A DNA stretch of 64,000 nucleotides from contig JACKJF010000003.1 of assembly GCA_020638095.1 (NCBI GenBank), forward strand, positions 1,240,001-1,304,000. Reading direction: 5' to 3'. The notes under the pieces were generated by a model that was given only the letters and a program-made list of their open reading frames with translations, made no database searches and was not told where the DNA came from. Both the position numbers and the translations under genes were made by a program. Below are positions 19,430 through 28,089 of this stretch, piece after piece; positions within the stretch are counted from its first letter, which is position 1, and every line of letters starts with the position of its first letter. Source of the DNA: Hyphomicrobiaceae bacterium (GTDB lineage: Bacteria; Pseudomonadota; Alphaproteobacteria; Rhizobiales; Devosiaceae).

Positions 19430-20929
19430 ATGGCCATGTCCGACGCCCCCAGCAACGCCCACGAATACACGGTTTCCGAACTCTCCCAATCGGTGAAGAA
19501 CACGATCGAGGACGAATTCGGCTTCGTTCGCGTGCGTGGCGAGGTGGGGCGGGTTTCAAAGCCCGGCTCGGGCCACCTCTATTTCGATCTCAAGGATGAC
19601 CGGTCGGTTCTCGCGGCCGTTGCGTGGAAAGGCACCGCCTCGCGCTGGCGTTTTCAGCCCGAGCAGGGTCTTGAAGTTGTCGCGACCGGGCGGCTGACGA
19701 CCTTTCCCGGCCAGTCCAAATACCAGCTGATCGTCGAGAACGTCGAACCCGCCGGCCTCGGCGCGTTGATGGCGCTTCTGGAGGAGCGGCGGAAGAAACT
19801 TCAGGCCGAGGGACTGTTCGACGAGGCACGCAAGCAGGAACTGCCCTACCTGCCGCGCATCATTGGGGTGGTGACTTCGCCGACGGGTGCGGTCATCCGC
19901 GATATCCTGCACCGGTTGGCCGACCGGTTTCCCACCCATGTCATTGTCTGGCCGGTACGGGTGCAGGGCGAGGGCTGCGCACCTGAGGTCGCCGCGGCCA
20001 TCGAGGGCTTTAACATGCTGCCCCCGGACGGACCAATCGCCCGGCCCGATCTCCTGATCGTCGCGCGCGGCGGCGGATCGGTTGAGGACCTCTGGGGCTT
20101 CAACGAAGAAATCGTTGTGCGGGCCATCGCCGAAAGCGAACTGCCGGTCATTTCCGCCATCGGTCACGAAACCGACTTCACGCTTGCAGATTTTGCCGCC
20201 GACCGCCGGGCGCCCACTCCGACTGGCGCCGCCGAAATGGCCGTGCCCGTGCGCGCCGAATTGCTGTCATACGTCGATGACCAGTCGATGCGGCTGAAGA
20301 CCGCCATGCGCAACCTCGCTTCTCGCCGGCGCGACAGGTTGCGCGCGGCCTCTGCCGCCCTGCCGAGGCCTGCCGAGCTTCTTGGCGAGGCGCGCCAGCG
20401 GCTCGACCTGGCATCGACTCGTTTGGCATCTGCGCTCCGCCACGCGGCGCAGTCGAAGGGATTGCAGCTTGCCCAGGTGTCCCCAAGGCTTGCGCCCTCC
20501 ATCCTCAGCCGAAGGATTGTTGATGCCCGCCAGCGCCTGCGGGCGACGGATCGCGCCAGGACAGCGGCCCTGTCGTCACGTGCGCAAACCGCTCGTGCCC
20601 GGCTTGACCCGCTCGTCGGGCGTTTGCGGCCAGCCGCATTGCGCTTGTTGCGCGATCGGAAAAGACACCTCACCGATCTTTTCAAACTGGCGAGTTCGCT
20701 CGGCTATCGAAACGTCCTGGCGCGCGGCTTCGCGCTCGTCACAGATTCGCAAGGCAATGTGCTGCGCGCGCCATCGACGGTGGCCGACGGCGATCCGCTT
20801 CTCATCGAATTGGCAGAAGGCAGCCTTGACGCAGTTGCCGGCAAGGCACATGTTCCGCATCAACCACCACCAAAGGGGCCACGCAAACCGCGTTCCGGCT
20901 CTGATGACGGGCAGGAAAGTCTCTTTTAG
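19430..20929 (+). CDS. xseA: Exodeoxyribonuclease VII large subunit
   Basis: A 499-residue large subunit of the single-strand exonuclease ExoVII. The N-terminal OB-fold (about 10-115, ELSQSVKNTIEDEFGFVRVRGE) is followed by the catalytic domain with GVVTSPTGAVIRDI, the RGGGSVEDLW motif and the AIGHETDFTLADFAADRRA block. A long Arg-rich coiled coil (about 300-420) follows. Starts at 19430 or 19436 are equally possible. xseB is not adjacent. Confidence 0.95.
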   Translation: MAMSDAPSNAHEYTVSELSQSVKNTIEDEFGFVRVRGEVGRVSKPGSGHLYFDLKDDRSVLAAVAWKGTASRWRFQPEQGLEVVATGRLTTFPGQSKYQLIVENVEPAGLGALMALLEERRKKLQAEGLFDEARKQELPYLPRIIGVVTSPTGAVIRDILHRLADRFPTHVIVWPVRVQGEGCAPEVAAAIEGFNMLPPDGPIARPDLLIVARGGGSVEDLWGFNEEIVVRAIAESELPVISAIGHETDFTLADFAADRRAPTPTGAAEMAVPVRAELLSYVDDQSMRLKTAMRNLASRRRDRLRAASAALPRPAELLGEARQRLDLASTRLASALRHAAQSKGLQLAQVSPRLAPSILSRRIVDARQRLRATDRARTAALSSRAQTARARLDPLVGRLRPAALRLLRDRKRHLTDLFKLASSLGYRNVLARGFALVTDSQGNVLRAPSTVADGDPLLIELAEGSLDAVAGKAHVPHQPPPKGPRKPRSGSDDGQESLF

Positions 20930-20954
20930 GCCGGCTCAAGGACCGGCAGATCGC

Positions 20955-21176
20955 ATGGATATCCGCAATCCCGACTTCGCGCCGCGCGAAGCCAAGCTCA
21001 AATATCTCGACGCCGACTACGTGGTTCTCTCGCCCGGCAATTTCGTGCGTTGTGCGCTGACCGGTGCGGCGATCCCCATCGATGATCTGAAATATTGGAG
21101 CGTTGACCGGCAAGAGGCCTATGCCGACGCCGAAACCGCCTACAAGGCCTATCTCCGCGACCAGGGACTGGATTGA
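20955..21176 (+). CDS. DUF2093-family small protein
   Basis: A 73-residue protein that matches the DUF2093 family from memory (DADYVVLSPGNFVRCALTGAAIPIDDLKYWSVDRQEAY). The single conserved Cys in the VRCALTG segment and the LKYWSV motif are features of this alphaproteobacterial family of unknown function. It lies 25 nt after xseA on the same strand and is probably co-transcribed. Confidence 0.85.
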   Translation: MDIRNPDFAPREAKLKYLDADYVVLSPGNFVRCALTGAAIPIDDLKYWSVDRQEAYADAETAYKAYLRDQGLD

Positions 21177-21182
21177 ACCGGG

Positions 21183-21227
21183 GCGTTTCCAGGCGAAGCG
21201 GGCACCGGTTTGCAGGTCAGGAAACGC
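21183..21227. repeat. REP-like palindromic sequence
   Basis: GCGTTTCC (21183-21190) and GGAAACGC (21220-21227) are perfect inverted ends around a core reading AGGCGAAGCGGGCACCGGTT. The core resembles the short dispersed repeat with GAAG-GGG-ACCGGTTT that I recall from rhizobial genomes. It sits between the convergent DUF2093 and DUF4170 genes and could double as a terminator. Confidence 0.5.
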
Positions 21228-21242
21228 GATCAGGCGGGAAGA

Positions 21243-21476
21243 TCAGTCGTTTTCCGGATCCATCAGCCGGTGCAGGTGCACGATGAAATAGCGCATATGC
21301 GCATTGTCGACCGTCATCTGCGCCTTCTGCTTCCAGACTTTGTGGGCGGCTGAATAATTCGGATAGACACCGACAATGTCGACCTCGTCGAGGTTGGTAA
21401 ACTCCACGCCCTCGAGGTCGGACAGTTCCCCGCCAATCACAAGGTGGAGCAGCTGCTTTTTGGGTGTCTCGGTCAT
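21243..21476 (-). CDS. DUF4170-family small protein
   Basis: A 77-residue protein resembling DUF4170 (LVIGGELSDLEGVEFTNLDEVDIVG ... MRYFIVHLHRLMDPE, given here in parts). Function is unknown. Its ATG overlaps the stop of the upstream phosphatase gene by 4 nt (ATGA), which implies translational coupling. This pairing with an inositol-monophosphatase-type gene is, as I recall, conserved in alphaproteobacteria. Confidence 0.8.
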   Translation of the reverse strand: MTETPKKQLLHLVIGGELSDLEGVEFTNLDEVDIVGVYPNYSAAHKVWKQKAQMTVDNAHMRYFIVHLHRLMDPEND

Positions 21477-22345
21477 GCCGGCCTCTCGATTTGGTGGTTG
21501 GCATCCACGTCCGACGCATCGGGACAGCCATAAACGGTGCGGAGCGCGAAGTGCGCCTTCGATCTTAGGGACGAATCGCGCGTAGCCGCAAGCGCGCCGT
21601 GCCGTGAATTCTCGCGATTGTAGATGGGCAGGCCCGCGCACACATCCTCAAGCGCGATGCCGCACTCCTCAAGAATGATGTCCGAGGCAGCAATGTCCCA
21701 GTCCTGCGCCCCGCGCCGGGCCAGCGCCAGATCGAACACCCCCGTCGCCACCTGCAGCAGGCGGTAAGCGAGGGAGGGGAGCACCGGTCCGTGAACATAG
21801 TCGAGGCCGAGATCGCCCAGCTGCTTCAAAACCGCGCTCGGGGCGGGAATGACGAGCTTGTCGCCCTGGTGCTGGCGCGTCTTGAGCAGCGCGCTGTTGA
21901 GAAAAGCGCCGCCGCCCAGCCGCGCCTCGAACAATTCATCGCGTGCCGGGGCATAGACCACCCCGACCTTAGGTCTACCGTCTTCGACGACGCTGAGCAC
22001 CACCGTCCACGCATCGTCGCCGCGCAGGAACCCGCGCGTGCCGTCGATCGGATCGACGATGAATACCCGCTTGCGCGAAAGCCGGTCGAAGTCGTCAACC
22101 GTTTCCTCGCTGAGCCAGCCATAGTCGGGCCGCGCGGTCAGAAGCGTTTCACCAAGAAATTCGTCGACGAGCATGTCGGCTTCGCTCACGGGTGACGCGT
22201 TCTCCTTGGTCCATGATTTGATGTCGCGCCGGAAATAACCCATCGCCATGATGCCCGCGCTCACCGCGGCCGCCCGCAAAAGGGCCAGGTCGGCATCGAG
22301 CTCGTCATCAGTCATGGTGGGCATCTGGTCCAACGATTCCGGCAT
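21473..22345 (-). CDS. CysQ-type 3'(2'),5'-bisphosphate nucleotidase / inositol-phosphatase family protein
   Basis: A 290-residue magnesium-dependent phosphatase of the inositol monophosphatase superfamily. Metal-binding motifs are WLSEET (78-83), DPIDGTRGF (98-106) and a late WDIAASD. Sequence style favours the CysQ group, which removes the 3'-phosphate from PAP in sulfur assimilation, but inositol-1-phosphate cannot be excluded. Start could be 22345, 22324 or 22315; none has a clear ribosome site. It is coupled to the DUF4170 gene. Confidence 0.82.
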   Translation of the reverse strand: MPESLDQMPTMTDDELDADLALLRAAAVSAGIMAMGYFRRDIKSWTKENASPVSEADMLVDEFLGETLLTARPDYGWLSEETVDDFDRLSRKRVFIVDPIDGTRGFLRGDDAWTVVLSVVEDGRPKVGVVYAPARDELFEARLGGGAFLNSALLKTRQHQGDKLVIPAPSAVLKQLGDLGLDYVHGPVLPSLAYRLLQVATGVFDLALARRGAQDWDIAASDIILEECGIALEDVCAGLPIYNRENSRHGALAATRDSSLRSKAHFALRTVYGCPDASDVDANHQIERPA

Positions 22346-22586
22346 TTGGGCCGATCCGGGCGTGAGGCGTCCTTATAGGTTGAAGCCCTCGGGACGCGCA
22401 ACCGCCGCCTTGCCAACCCTTGCGGTTAATCGCCCCTTACACCCGGTCATAAGGTGCTAACCCTTTTCAAAACTACAAAAATTTAACCCCATTCCTTAAG
22501 CCGGCGGGAGCATGGGGCTGCTAGTTTGCCTCGTAACGAAGAGCACCCAATCAATCGCTCTCGAAGTTAACAGTGAGGCAAACGCA

Positions 22587-23108
22587 ATGTTCACCGGACC
22601 GGACAATCAGGGATCACGCGTCCACATTTTCGACCAGGAGCGGCTGGCGCGTCTCAAGGGCGCCAACGACAACGGCGCTGGCGCCAGGTCGGCGGACGAG
22701 GTTCGCACCGTTACCATGCGCCGCACGCTCGAAAAGAGCGGCGTCGAGGTCAAGGTCAAGGTTCCCGTCACCGAATTTACCGGCGTAGCGGTTTCAACCC
22801 GCATCTCCGAAGAGGGCGTTCTGACAAGCGCCATCCACCTCATTCATCCCGACGCCGATTTCAACTATCTCGTCTTCGAGGAAACCGGCAACGACAACGT
22901 GGTCGCCGAATGGCAGAACTGGGGCCGCAAGCTGCGCCTGCCTCTGTTCATCCGCGCCGGCGATGGCCAGCTGATGCCCTATTCGCAACAGGTTGACGGC
23001 GTTCTTCTGGGCGAGACCCGCGCCCGCCGCAAAACCCAGACCGAGGCCAATCGTCGTCCGCGGTTTCTCAACCGCCGCAACCTCGGCGACGCCACTCTTC
23101 TCGGCTAA
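22587..23108 (+). CDS. Uncharacterised PilZ-like/DUF6101-type protein
   Basis: A 173-residue cytosolic protein without an obvious signal peptide. It has a central beta-rich region (TVTMRRTLEKSGVEVKVKVP ... FTGVAVSTRI) and a C-terminal basic tail (RARRKTQTEANRRPRF). I recall similar short alphaproteobacterial proteins being labelled DUF6101, but this is not certain and no function can be assigned. The start at 22587 is supported by GAGG 8 nt upstream. Its last 4 nt overlap the convergent ubiA gene. The upstream 240 bp is AT-richer than its surroundings and carries TTAA-N7-TTAC at 22426-22440, a weak CtrA-like site. Confidence 0.65.
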   Translation: MFTGPDNQGSRVHIFDQERLARLKGANDNGAGARSADEVRTVTMRRTLEKSGVEVKVKVPVTEFTGVAVSTRISEEGVLTSAIHLIHPDADFNYLVFEETGNDNVVAEWQNWGRKLRLPLFIRAGDGQLMPYSQQVDGVLLGETRARRKTQTEANRRPRFLNRRNLGDATLLG

Positions 23109-24049
23109 AACCGCGAATCCAGATAAAGCGCGAGCGTCAAGGCCAACCCCACCCAGTGGTTGGCCTTGAACCGTTTGAGGCAATTGGCAGGCGACGACAT
23201 GTCAAGCGTCAAGACCTGCCACACGAGAAGGGCCCCAGCCGGAATGGCGACGACGACATAGAGCCAGCGCGCCTGCGCTGCCCAGCCCGCCCAGAGCCAG
23301 AGCGCGAATGCGCCGGCGTAAAAGAGCGCGGTCATCAACCGCGCACGTTCCCCGAACAGCAGCGCCGTCGATTTGACCCCGACCAATGCATCGTCTTCCT
23401 TGTCCTGCAGCGCGTAGATCGTATCGTACCCGATCACCCAGAGGATCGTGCCGAGATAGAGAATGTACGCAGGAAAGTGCAGGGCGCCGAACTTGTCGGC
23501 CCAGCCCATCAGCGCGCCGTAGGAAAAGGCGAGACCGAGAAATAGCTGTGGCCACCAGGTGATCCGCTTCATGAACGGGTAGATTGCCACAAGCACCAGC
23601 GAGGCTACGCCGAGCCAGATCGCGAAGGGTGAAAGCTGCAAGAGAACGACGAGCCCGACCAGGGCCTGCACGACCAGCCAGATCGCTGCGTTGCGCTTCG
23701 AGACCTGCCCGCTCGGGATCGGCCGCGACCGCGTCCGCTCGACCTTGGCATCGATATCGACATCGACCAGGTCGTTGAACGTGCACCCGGCTCCCCGCAT
23801 GGCAATGGAACCGACGAGGAACCAGAGCAGAAGCCCGAAATTGAAACCGTTCGCGGGCTGGGCGTTGGCGATGAGCCCGACCGAAAAGGCGCAGGGCCAT
23901 AACAGAAGCCAGAAACCGATGGGCCGGTCGAGCCGCGACAGTCTCAGGTAGGGGCGGGCCCAGACGGGCGCCAGATGATCGACCCAGTTGCCCCTCTGCG
24001 CGTCGGCGACGCGACCATTGTCGGGCGTCGAGCCTGATTGCATTGCCAA
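23105..24049 (-). CDS. ubiA: 4-hydroxybenzoate octaprenyltransferase
   Basis: A 314-residue polytopic inner-membrane prenyltransferase that attaches the polyprenyl chain to 4-hydroxybenzoate in ubiquinone synthesis. The two Asp-rich sites are FNDLVDVDIDAKVERTRSRP (91-110) and QDKEDDALVGVKSTALLFG, with about eight membrane helices. Both motifs fit UbiA better than heme O synthase. It diverges from rsmE over 55 bp and overlaps the convergent small gene by 4 nt. Confidence 0.95.
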   Translation of the reverse strand: MAMQSGSTPDNGRVADAQRGNWVDHLAPVWARPYLRLSRLDRPIGFWLLLWPCAFSVGLIANAQPANGFNFGLLLWFLVGSIAMRGAGCTFNDLVDVDIDAKVERTRSRPIPSGQVSKRNAAIWLVVQALVGLVVLLQLSPFAIWLGVASLVLVAIYPFMKRITWWPQLFLGLAFSYGALMGWADKFGALHFPAYILYLGTILWVIGYDTIYALQDKEDDALVGVKSTALLFGERARLMTALFYAGAFALWLWAGWAAQARWLYVVVAIPAGALLVWQVLTLDMSSPANCLKRFKANHWVGLALTLALYLDSRF

Positions 24050-24104
24050 AACCCTTTGCTAAAACGCCGAGACGCTATCGGTCCCCGACGGGAAGTCAAC
24101 TGCG

Positions 24105-24854
24105 ATGCCGCGCACCCATGCCAAATTGCCGCGCCTCTTCGTGACCGGCGATCTCGGTGCCGGCGCAACCCTGACCTTCGGCAAGGATCAGGCCAACTAT
24201 CTTGGAAATGTTCTTCGCAAGCGCGACGGCGACGAACTGGTTCTGTTCAACGGTTGCGACGGCGCCTGGCTGGCAAGGCTCGACGGCGTCACGCGCAAAT
24301 CGGCCAGCGTGACACTCATTGAGCAGATCGCAGCCCAGCCACCCCGAACCGACCTCTGGTATGGCTTCGCACCGCTCAAATCCGCCCGCCTCGACTATAT
24401 GGTGCAAAAAGCAACCGAAATGGGAGTTTCGGCGCTGCAGCCGGTTATGACCGAACACACGCAGGTGAGCCGCTTCAACCTTGAGCGTGCCCGCGCCAAT
24501 GTCATCGAGGCCACGGAACAATGCGAAGTCCTGCAGGTGCCCGAGGTGCTTCCGGAAACATCCCTCGCACAGCTGCTCGACAATTGGGATGCCGCTCACG
24601 GCGACCGGCGCCTTGTGCTGGCTGATGAGGCCGCGCCATCGGCTTCGCCGGTCGAAGATCTCGCCCAACTTCGCGGCCAGCGGATCGGGCTTCTGATCGG
24701 TCCCGAGGGCGGTTTTTCGCCGCGCGAACGAACGGACCTGTTGGCAAAACCGTTCGCCATCCCCATCTCTTTGGGGCCACGCATCCTGCGTGCCGATACG
24801 GCCGCGGTGGCCGCGCTGGCGGTCATTCAGTCAATCATCGGTGATTGGCGATAA
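24105..24854 (+). CDS. rsmE: 16S rRNA m3U1498 methyltransferase RsmE
   Basis: A 249-residue SPOUT-class methyltransferase for 16S rRNA U1498. The C-terminal knot carries LLIGPEGGFSPRERTDL and SLGPRILRADTAAVAAL, both diagnostic. The N-terminal PUA-like part binds RNA. It lies 73 nt upstream of gshA on the same strand, an arrangement common in Hyphomicrobiales. Confidence 0.96.
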   Translation: MPRTHAKLPRLFVTGDLGAGATLTFGKDQANYLGNVLRKRDGDELVLFNGCDGAWLARLDGVTRKSASVTLIEQIAAQPPRTDLWYGFAPLKSARLDYMVQKATEMGVSALQPVMTEHTQVSRFNLERARANVIEATEQCEVLQVPEVLPETSLAQLLDNWDAAHGDRRLVLADEAAPSASPVEDLAQLRGQRIGLLIGPEGGFSPRERTDLLAKPFAIPISLGPRILRADTAAVAALAVIQSIIGDWR

Positions 24855-24927
24855 AAGCATTGCAATTGCGTTCGCCGTGGCTAATGTCGCCCCGTTTTGT
24901 TGAAGCTTCAGGTCTGAAAGTTTCTCT

Positions 24928-26307
24928 ATGAGTGCGATTTCCGACTCGTCTGTTCCCTCTCCCCTGATCGAGTCCAAGGCGGACCTGGTTCAGGTGCTTG
25001 AGCGCGGCAACAAGCCCAAATCCGAGTGGCGGATCGGCACCGAGCACGAAAAGTTCGTCTTTTACAAAAGCGATTTCTCGCCCGTCCCCTATGGCGGCGA
25101 TCGGGGCATCCGCGCCATTCTCGAAAAGATGCAGGGCGAAACCGGCTGGAAACCGGCCCTCGACAACGGCAACATCATCGGACTGACCAACCCAAATGGC
25201 GGTGGAGCGATTTCTCTCGAACCCGGCGGGCAGTTCGAACTGAGCGGCGCCCCGCTCGAAAATCTTCATCAGACCTGTTCGGAAACCCACAAGCACCTGC
25301 GCATGCTCGAAGCGATCGCCGAACCGATGGGCATCGGCTTTCTGGGTCTCGGCGTTTCGCCGAATTGGGCGCTCAGCGACATCGAAGCCATGCCCAAGAG
25401 CCGCTACGGCATCATGGCGCCCTACATGGAAAAGGTCGGAACCCTTGGCACGACCATGATGTTCCGCTCCTCGACCGTGCAGGTCAATCTCGACTTTGCT
25501 TCCGAAGCCGACATGGTCAAGAAGCTCCGGGTCTCGCTGGCGCTCCAGCCGATTGCCACTGCGCTCTTTGCAAATTCGCCCTTCCTTGAGGGGCGGCCGA
25601 ACGGATATCTGTCTTTCCGCTCGGAAGTCTGGCGCAATACCGACCCGGATCGCACCGGCATGCTGCCCTTCGCCTTCGAAGATGGAATGGGTTTTGAGCG
25701 CTATGTCGACTATGCCCTCGACGTGCCGATGTACTTCATCGTGCGTGGGGGCAGGTACATCAATTGCGCCGGCCAGAGTTTCCGCGACTTTCTCGATGGC
25801 AGGCTTCCTGCCGCACCGGGGGAGAAGCCGACCATTCGCGATTGGGAAGATCACCTGTCGACGATTTTCCCGGAGGTCCGGCTGAAGCAGTTCCTCGAGA
25901 TGCGCGGCGCGGATTGCGGACCCTGGCGCGAGATCTGCGCGCTGCCCGCCTTCTGGACCGGCATTCTCTACGATGAAAACTCGCTTGATGCGGCTTGGGA
26001 CCTGGTGAAGGACTGGACCGAAGACGAACGCCAGAACCTTCGCGACGAAGTTCCGAAAAAGGCGCTCCACACAGTCTTCCGCAACACCAACGTGCACGAA
26101 ATCGCCCGCGAGGCGCTTGAACTTTCCGCTGCCGGGCTCAAGGCGCGCAACATCATGAGTTGGGAAAACCTCGACGAGCAGCAATATATCGCACCGCTGC
26201 AAAAGATCGTCGAAACCGGCCAGACCCGCGCCGAATGGCTGCTCGAGCTCTATAACGGGCGCTGGCGGGGTGACGTCGACAACGCCTATCGCGAACTCGC
26301 CTACTGA
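24928..26307 (+). CDS. gshA: Glutamate-cysteine ligase (plant/alphaproteobacterial type)
   Basis: A 459-residue enzyme making gamma-glutamylcysteine, the first step of glutathione synthesis. It belongs to the type shared by plants and alphaproteobacteria (GCS2-like fold), with RIGTEHEKFVFY, SLEPGGQFELSGAPL, MMFRSSTVQVNLDF and FLEMRGADCGPW. The start ATG at 24928 begins MSAISDSS. Its stop lies 3 nt from the stop of the convergent ABC permease gene, leaving no room for a separate terminator. Confidence 0.95.
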   Translation: MSAISDSSVPSPLIESKADLVQVLERGNKPKSEWRIGTEHEKFVFYKSDFSPVPYGGDRGIRAILEKMQGETGWKPALDNGNIIGLTNPNGGGAISLEPGGQFELSGAPLENLHQTCSETHKHLRMLEAIAEPMGIGFLGLGVSPNWALSDIEAMPKSRYGIMAPYMEKVGTLGTTMMFRSSTVQVNLDFASEADMVKKLRVSLALQPIATALFANSPFLEGRPNGYLSFRSEVWRNTDPDRTGMLPFAFEDGMGFERYVDYALDVPMYFIVRGGRYINCAGQSFRDFLDGRLPAAPGEKPTIRDWEDHLSTIFPEVRLKQFLEMRGADCGPWREICALPAFWTGILYDENSLDAAWDLVKDWTEDERQNLRDEVPKKALHTVFRNTNVHEIAREALELSAAGLKARNIMSWENLDEQQYIAPLQKIVETGQTRAEWLLELYNGRWRGDVDNAYRELAY

Positions 26308-26310
26308 GGC

Positions 26311-27072
26311 CTATTTGGTCTGGTTTCCGAATACGCGCGTGCCGACCCAGGCGCTAAGGATTACGAGCCCGAGCGCGAGGCCGAACCCAAGCGCAACCGT
26401 GAAGCTGAAATATTCCGAGCGGAACACCGCGCGGAGCGCTTCGACCATGTGCTTGAACGGGTTGAAATCGGATGCGATCTGCAGCCAGCGCGGCGCCAGA
26501 GTCATCGGCAGCAGGATGCCCGAAAGCAGGAGCACCGGCAGCGCGAAGGTGTTGACCATCGGTGCAAATGCATCCTCGCTCTTGAGCGCCAGCCCGGCCG
26601 CGTAGGACAGCGCGGAAAAGGACGCGCCAAGCAACATCACCAGAACCACGCCGAGCAGCAGCGCCTCTATTGGAACGCGAAGTCCAAAGGCGATGGCCGC
26701 GGTGATGAGGATGATCGTCTGCACCAGCAGCACAACCACGTCCCGAAGCACCCGCCCGGTGATCAGCGCGGCACGCGAAGCCGGGCTGACCATCTGACGG
26801 TCGATGACGCCATTCCGCCATTCGGCGATAATGACGAACCCGACAAAGGCGCCCCCGAATATCCCGAGCTGCACCAGAAGACCGGGCACGAAGACCCGCC
26901 AGGCATCGCCCGGCGGAAAACCCGGAACCGAGGCCATTCGGGTCAAGAGAGGGCCGAATAGGGACAGGTAGAGAATCGGCTGCAAGAGCCCGATCGCGAT
27001 CCACAAGGGATTTTGCGCCGAGAGGATGATCGAGCGTTTGAAGATCACCCAGGAATCATGAAGGAATTTCAT
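26311..27072 (-). CDS. ABC-2 type exporter permease (DrrB-like)
   Basis: A 253-residue integral membrane protein with about six helices and the ABC-2 permease pattern (GAFVGFVIIAEWRNGVIDRQ, then SREAL-type regions). An amphipathic N-terminus (MKFLHDSWVIFKRS) is followed by the first helix. It follows the ATPase gene by 9 nt and must be its membrane partner. Family members export drugs, polysaccharides or lipids; the cargo here is unknown. Confidence 0.88.
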   Translation of the reverse strand: MKFLHDSWVIFKRSIILSAQNPLWIAIGLLQPILYLSLFGPLLTRMASVPGFPPGDAWRVFVPGLLVQLGIFGGAFVGFVIIAEWRNGVIDRQMVSPASRAALITGRVLRDVVVLLVQTIILITAAIAFGLRVPIEALLLGVVLVMLLGASFSALSYAAGLALKSEDAFAPMVNTFALPVLLLSGILLPMTLAPRWLQIASDFNPFKHMVEALRAVFRSEYFSFTVALGFGLALGLVILSAWVGTRVFGNQTK

Positions 27073-27081
27073 CTCTGTCTC

Positions 27082-28047
27082 CTAGTCGCGCAGGCTGCGG
27101 CCGGTGAGGGTGAGGAACACGTCGTCGAGCGTCGGCCGGGCGATTTCCGCGCCGATCGGATCGATGTTCTGCTCGCCGAGTGCCTTGAGGAACCCCGGCA
27201 GCGCGCGGGCGCCTTCGGGAATCTGGAACTTCAGGACATTGCCCTCGACTACGACGTTGGCCGCCTTGTCGAGGCCTCCCGCGACCCCGCCGGCCTTTGC
27301 CGCCTCTTCGTTGTCGCGCAAGGTGAAGGTCAGCGAATCTCCCGAAATGCGTGCCTTGAGTTCCGACGAGGTGCCTTCGCCCGCGATCCTGCCGTGATCG
27401 ATGATCAACAACCGATCGGAGAGGGAATCGGCTTCGTCCATATAGTGCGTTGTCAGAAACACCGTAGTCTCGAATTCGTCGCGCAGGCGCCGGATATGGT
27501 TCCAGAGATTTGCCCGCGACTGCGGGTCGAGGCCGGTCGAGGGTTCGTCGAGAAAAACGAGAGCTGGCTGGTGCAACAGGCCCATGACGATGTCCAGTCG
27601 CCGCCGCTGCCCGCCTGAAAGCGAGCCGCAGGGGCGGTCCCAGATATCGTCCAGATCGAGCGCGTGCAGCAGTTCCAGGCCGCGCTTTTTGGCTTCGGTT
27701 GAGTGGATGCCGAAGAGTTCCGCCTGGCTGACGATTTCGAGCCCGACTCGCGCCAAACCTGAAGTCGTGCCGCCCTGGGCGACATATCCGATATTGCGCC
27801 TGACCCCCTCGGGATCGCGGCGCAGGTCGCATCCCGCAACCGTTGCTTCTCCATCGGTCGGCTGCAAAAGGGTGCAAAGCATCTTGAGCGTCGTCGTCTT
27901 GCCTGCGCCATTCGGCCCGAGAAACCCGACGATTTCACCACGGCGGACGCTGAGGTCGATGCCCTGCACCGCTTCGATCACCTTCTTGCGCGCCTTGTAC
28001 GTGCGTTTGAGGCCCCTGGCCTCGATCATCAGATCGTTAGAACTCAT
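27082..28047 (-). CDS. ABC exporter ATP-binding protein (DrrA-like)
   Basis: A 321-residue ATPase of the daunorubicin-resistance DrrA group. Walker A GPNGAGKT is at 44-51, the Q-loop at about 91, signature LSGGQ at 143-147 and Walker B ALVFLDEP at 162-169. A C-terminal extension of about 100 residues is typical for DrrA. The start at 28047 removes 17 upstream codons that would run through the shared promoter with the divergent MarR gene. Likely repressed by that MarR protein. Confidence 0.9.
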   Translation of the reverse strand: MSSNDLMIEARGLKRTYKARKKVIEAVQGIDLSVRRGEIVGFLGPNGAGKTTTLKMLCTLLQPTDGEATVAGCDLRRDPEGVRRNIGYVAQGGTTSGLARVGLEIVSQAELFGIHSTEAKKRGLELLHALDLDDIWDRPCGSLSGGQRRRLDIVMGLLHQPALVFLDEPSTGLDPQSRANLWNHIRRLRDEFETTVFLTTHYMDEADSLSDRLLIIDHGRIAGEGTSSELKARISGDSLTFTLRDNEEAAKAGGVAGGLDKAANVVVEGNVLKFQIPEGARALPGFLKALGEQNIDPIGAEIARPTLDDVFLTLTGRSLRD

Positions 28048-28073
28048 ATCCGCTTGACCCGGTAATTTAATTT

Positions 28074-28087
28074 GATATTCTGATATC
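28074..28087. promoter_or_regulatory. Palindromic operator between marR and ABC exporter
   Basis: GATAT-TCTG-ATATC is a perfect inverted repeat in the 42-bp gap between the divergent MarR and ABC ATPase genes. It ends 3 nt before the MarR ATG. TTGACC (28054-28059) followed after 16 nt by TATTCT (28076-28081) is a candidate promoter for the MarR gene, so a bound dimer would block it. Promoter elements for the ABC side must share the same space. Confidence 0.55.
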
Positions 28088-28089
28088 TT

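Noticed and set aside
22426..22440. TTAA-N7-TTAC resembling a CtrA box upstream of the small unknown gene
   Set aside because: Only one mismatch, but the site is short, isolated and AT-rich sequence of this kind arises by chance. Kept out of the feature list as a site.
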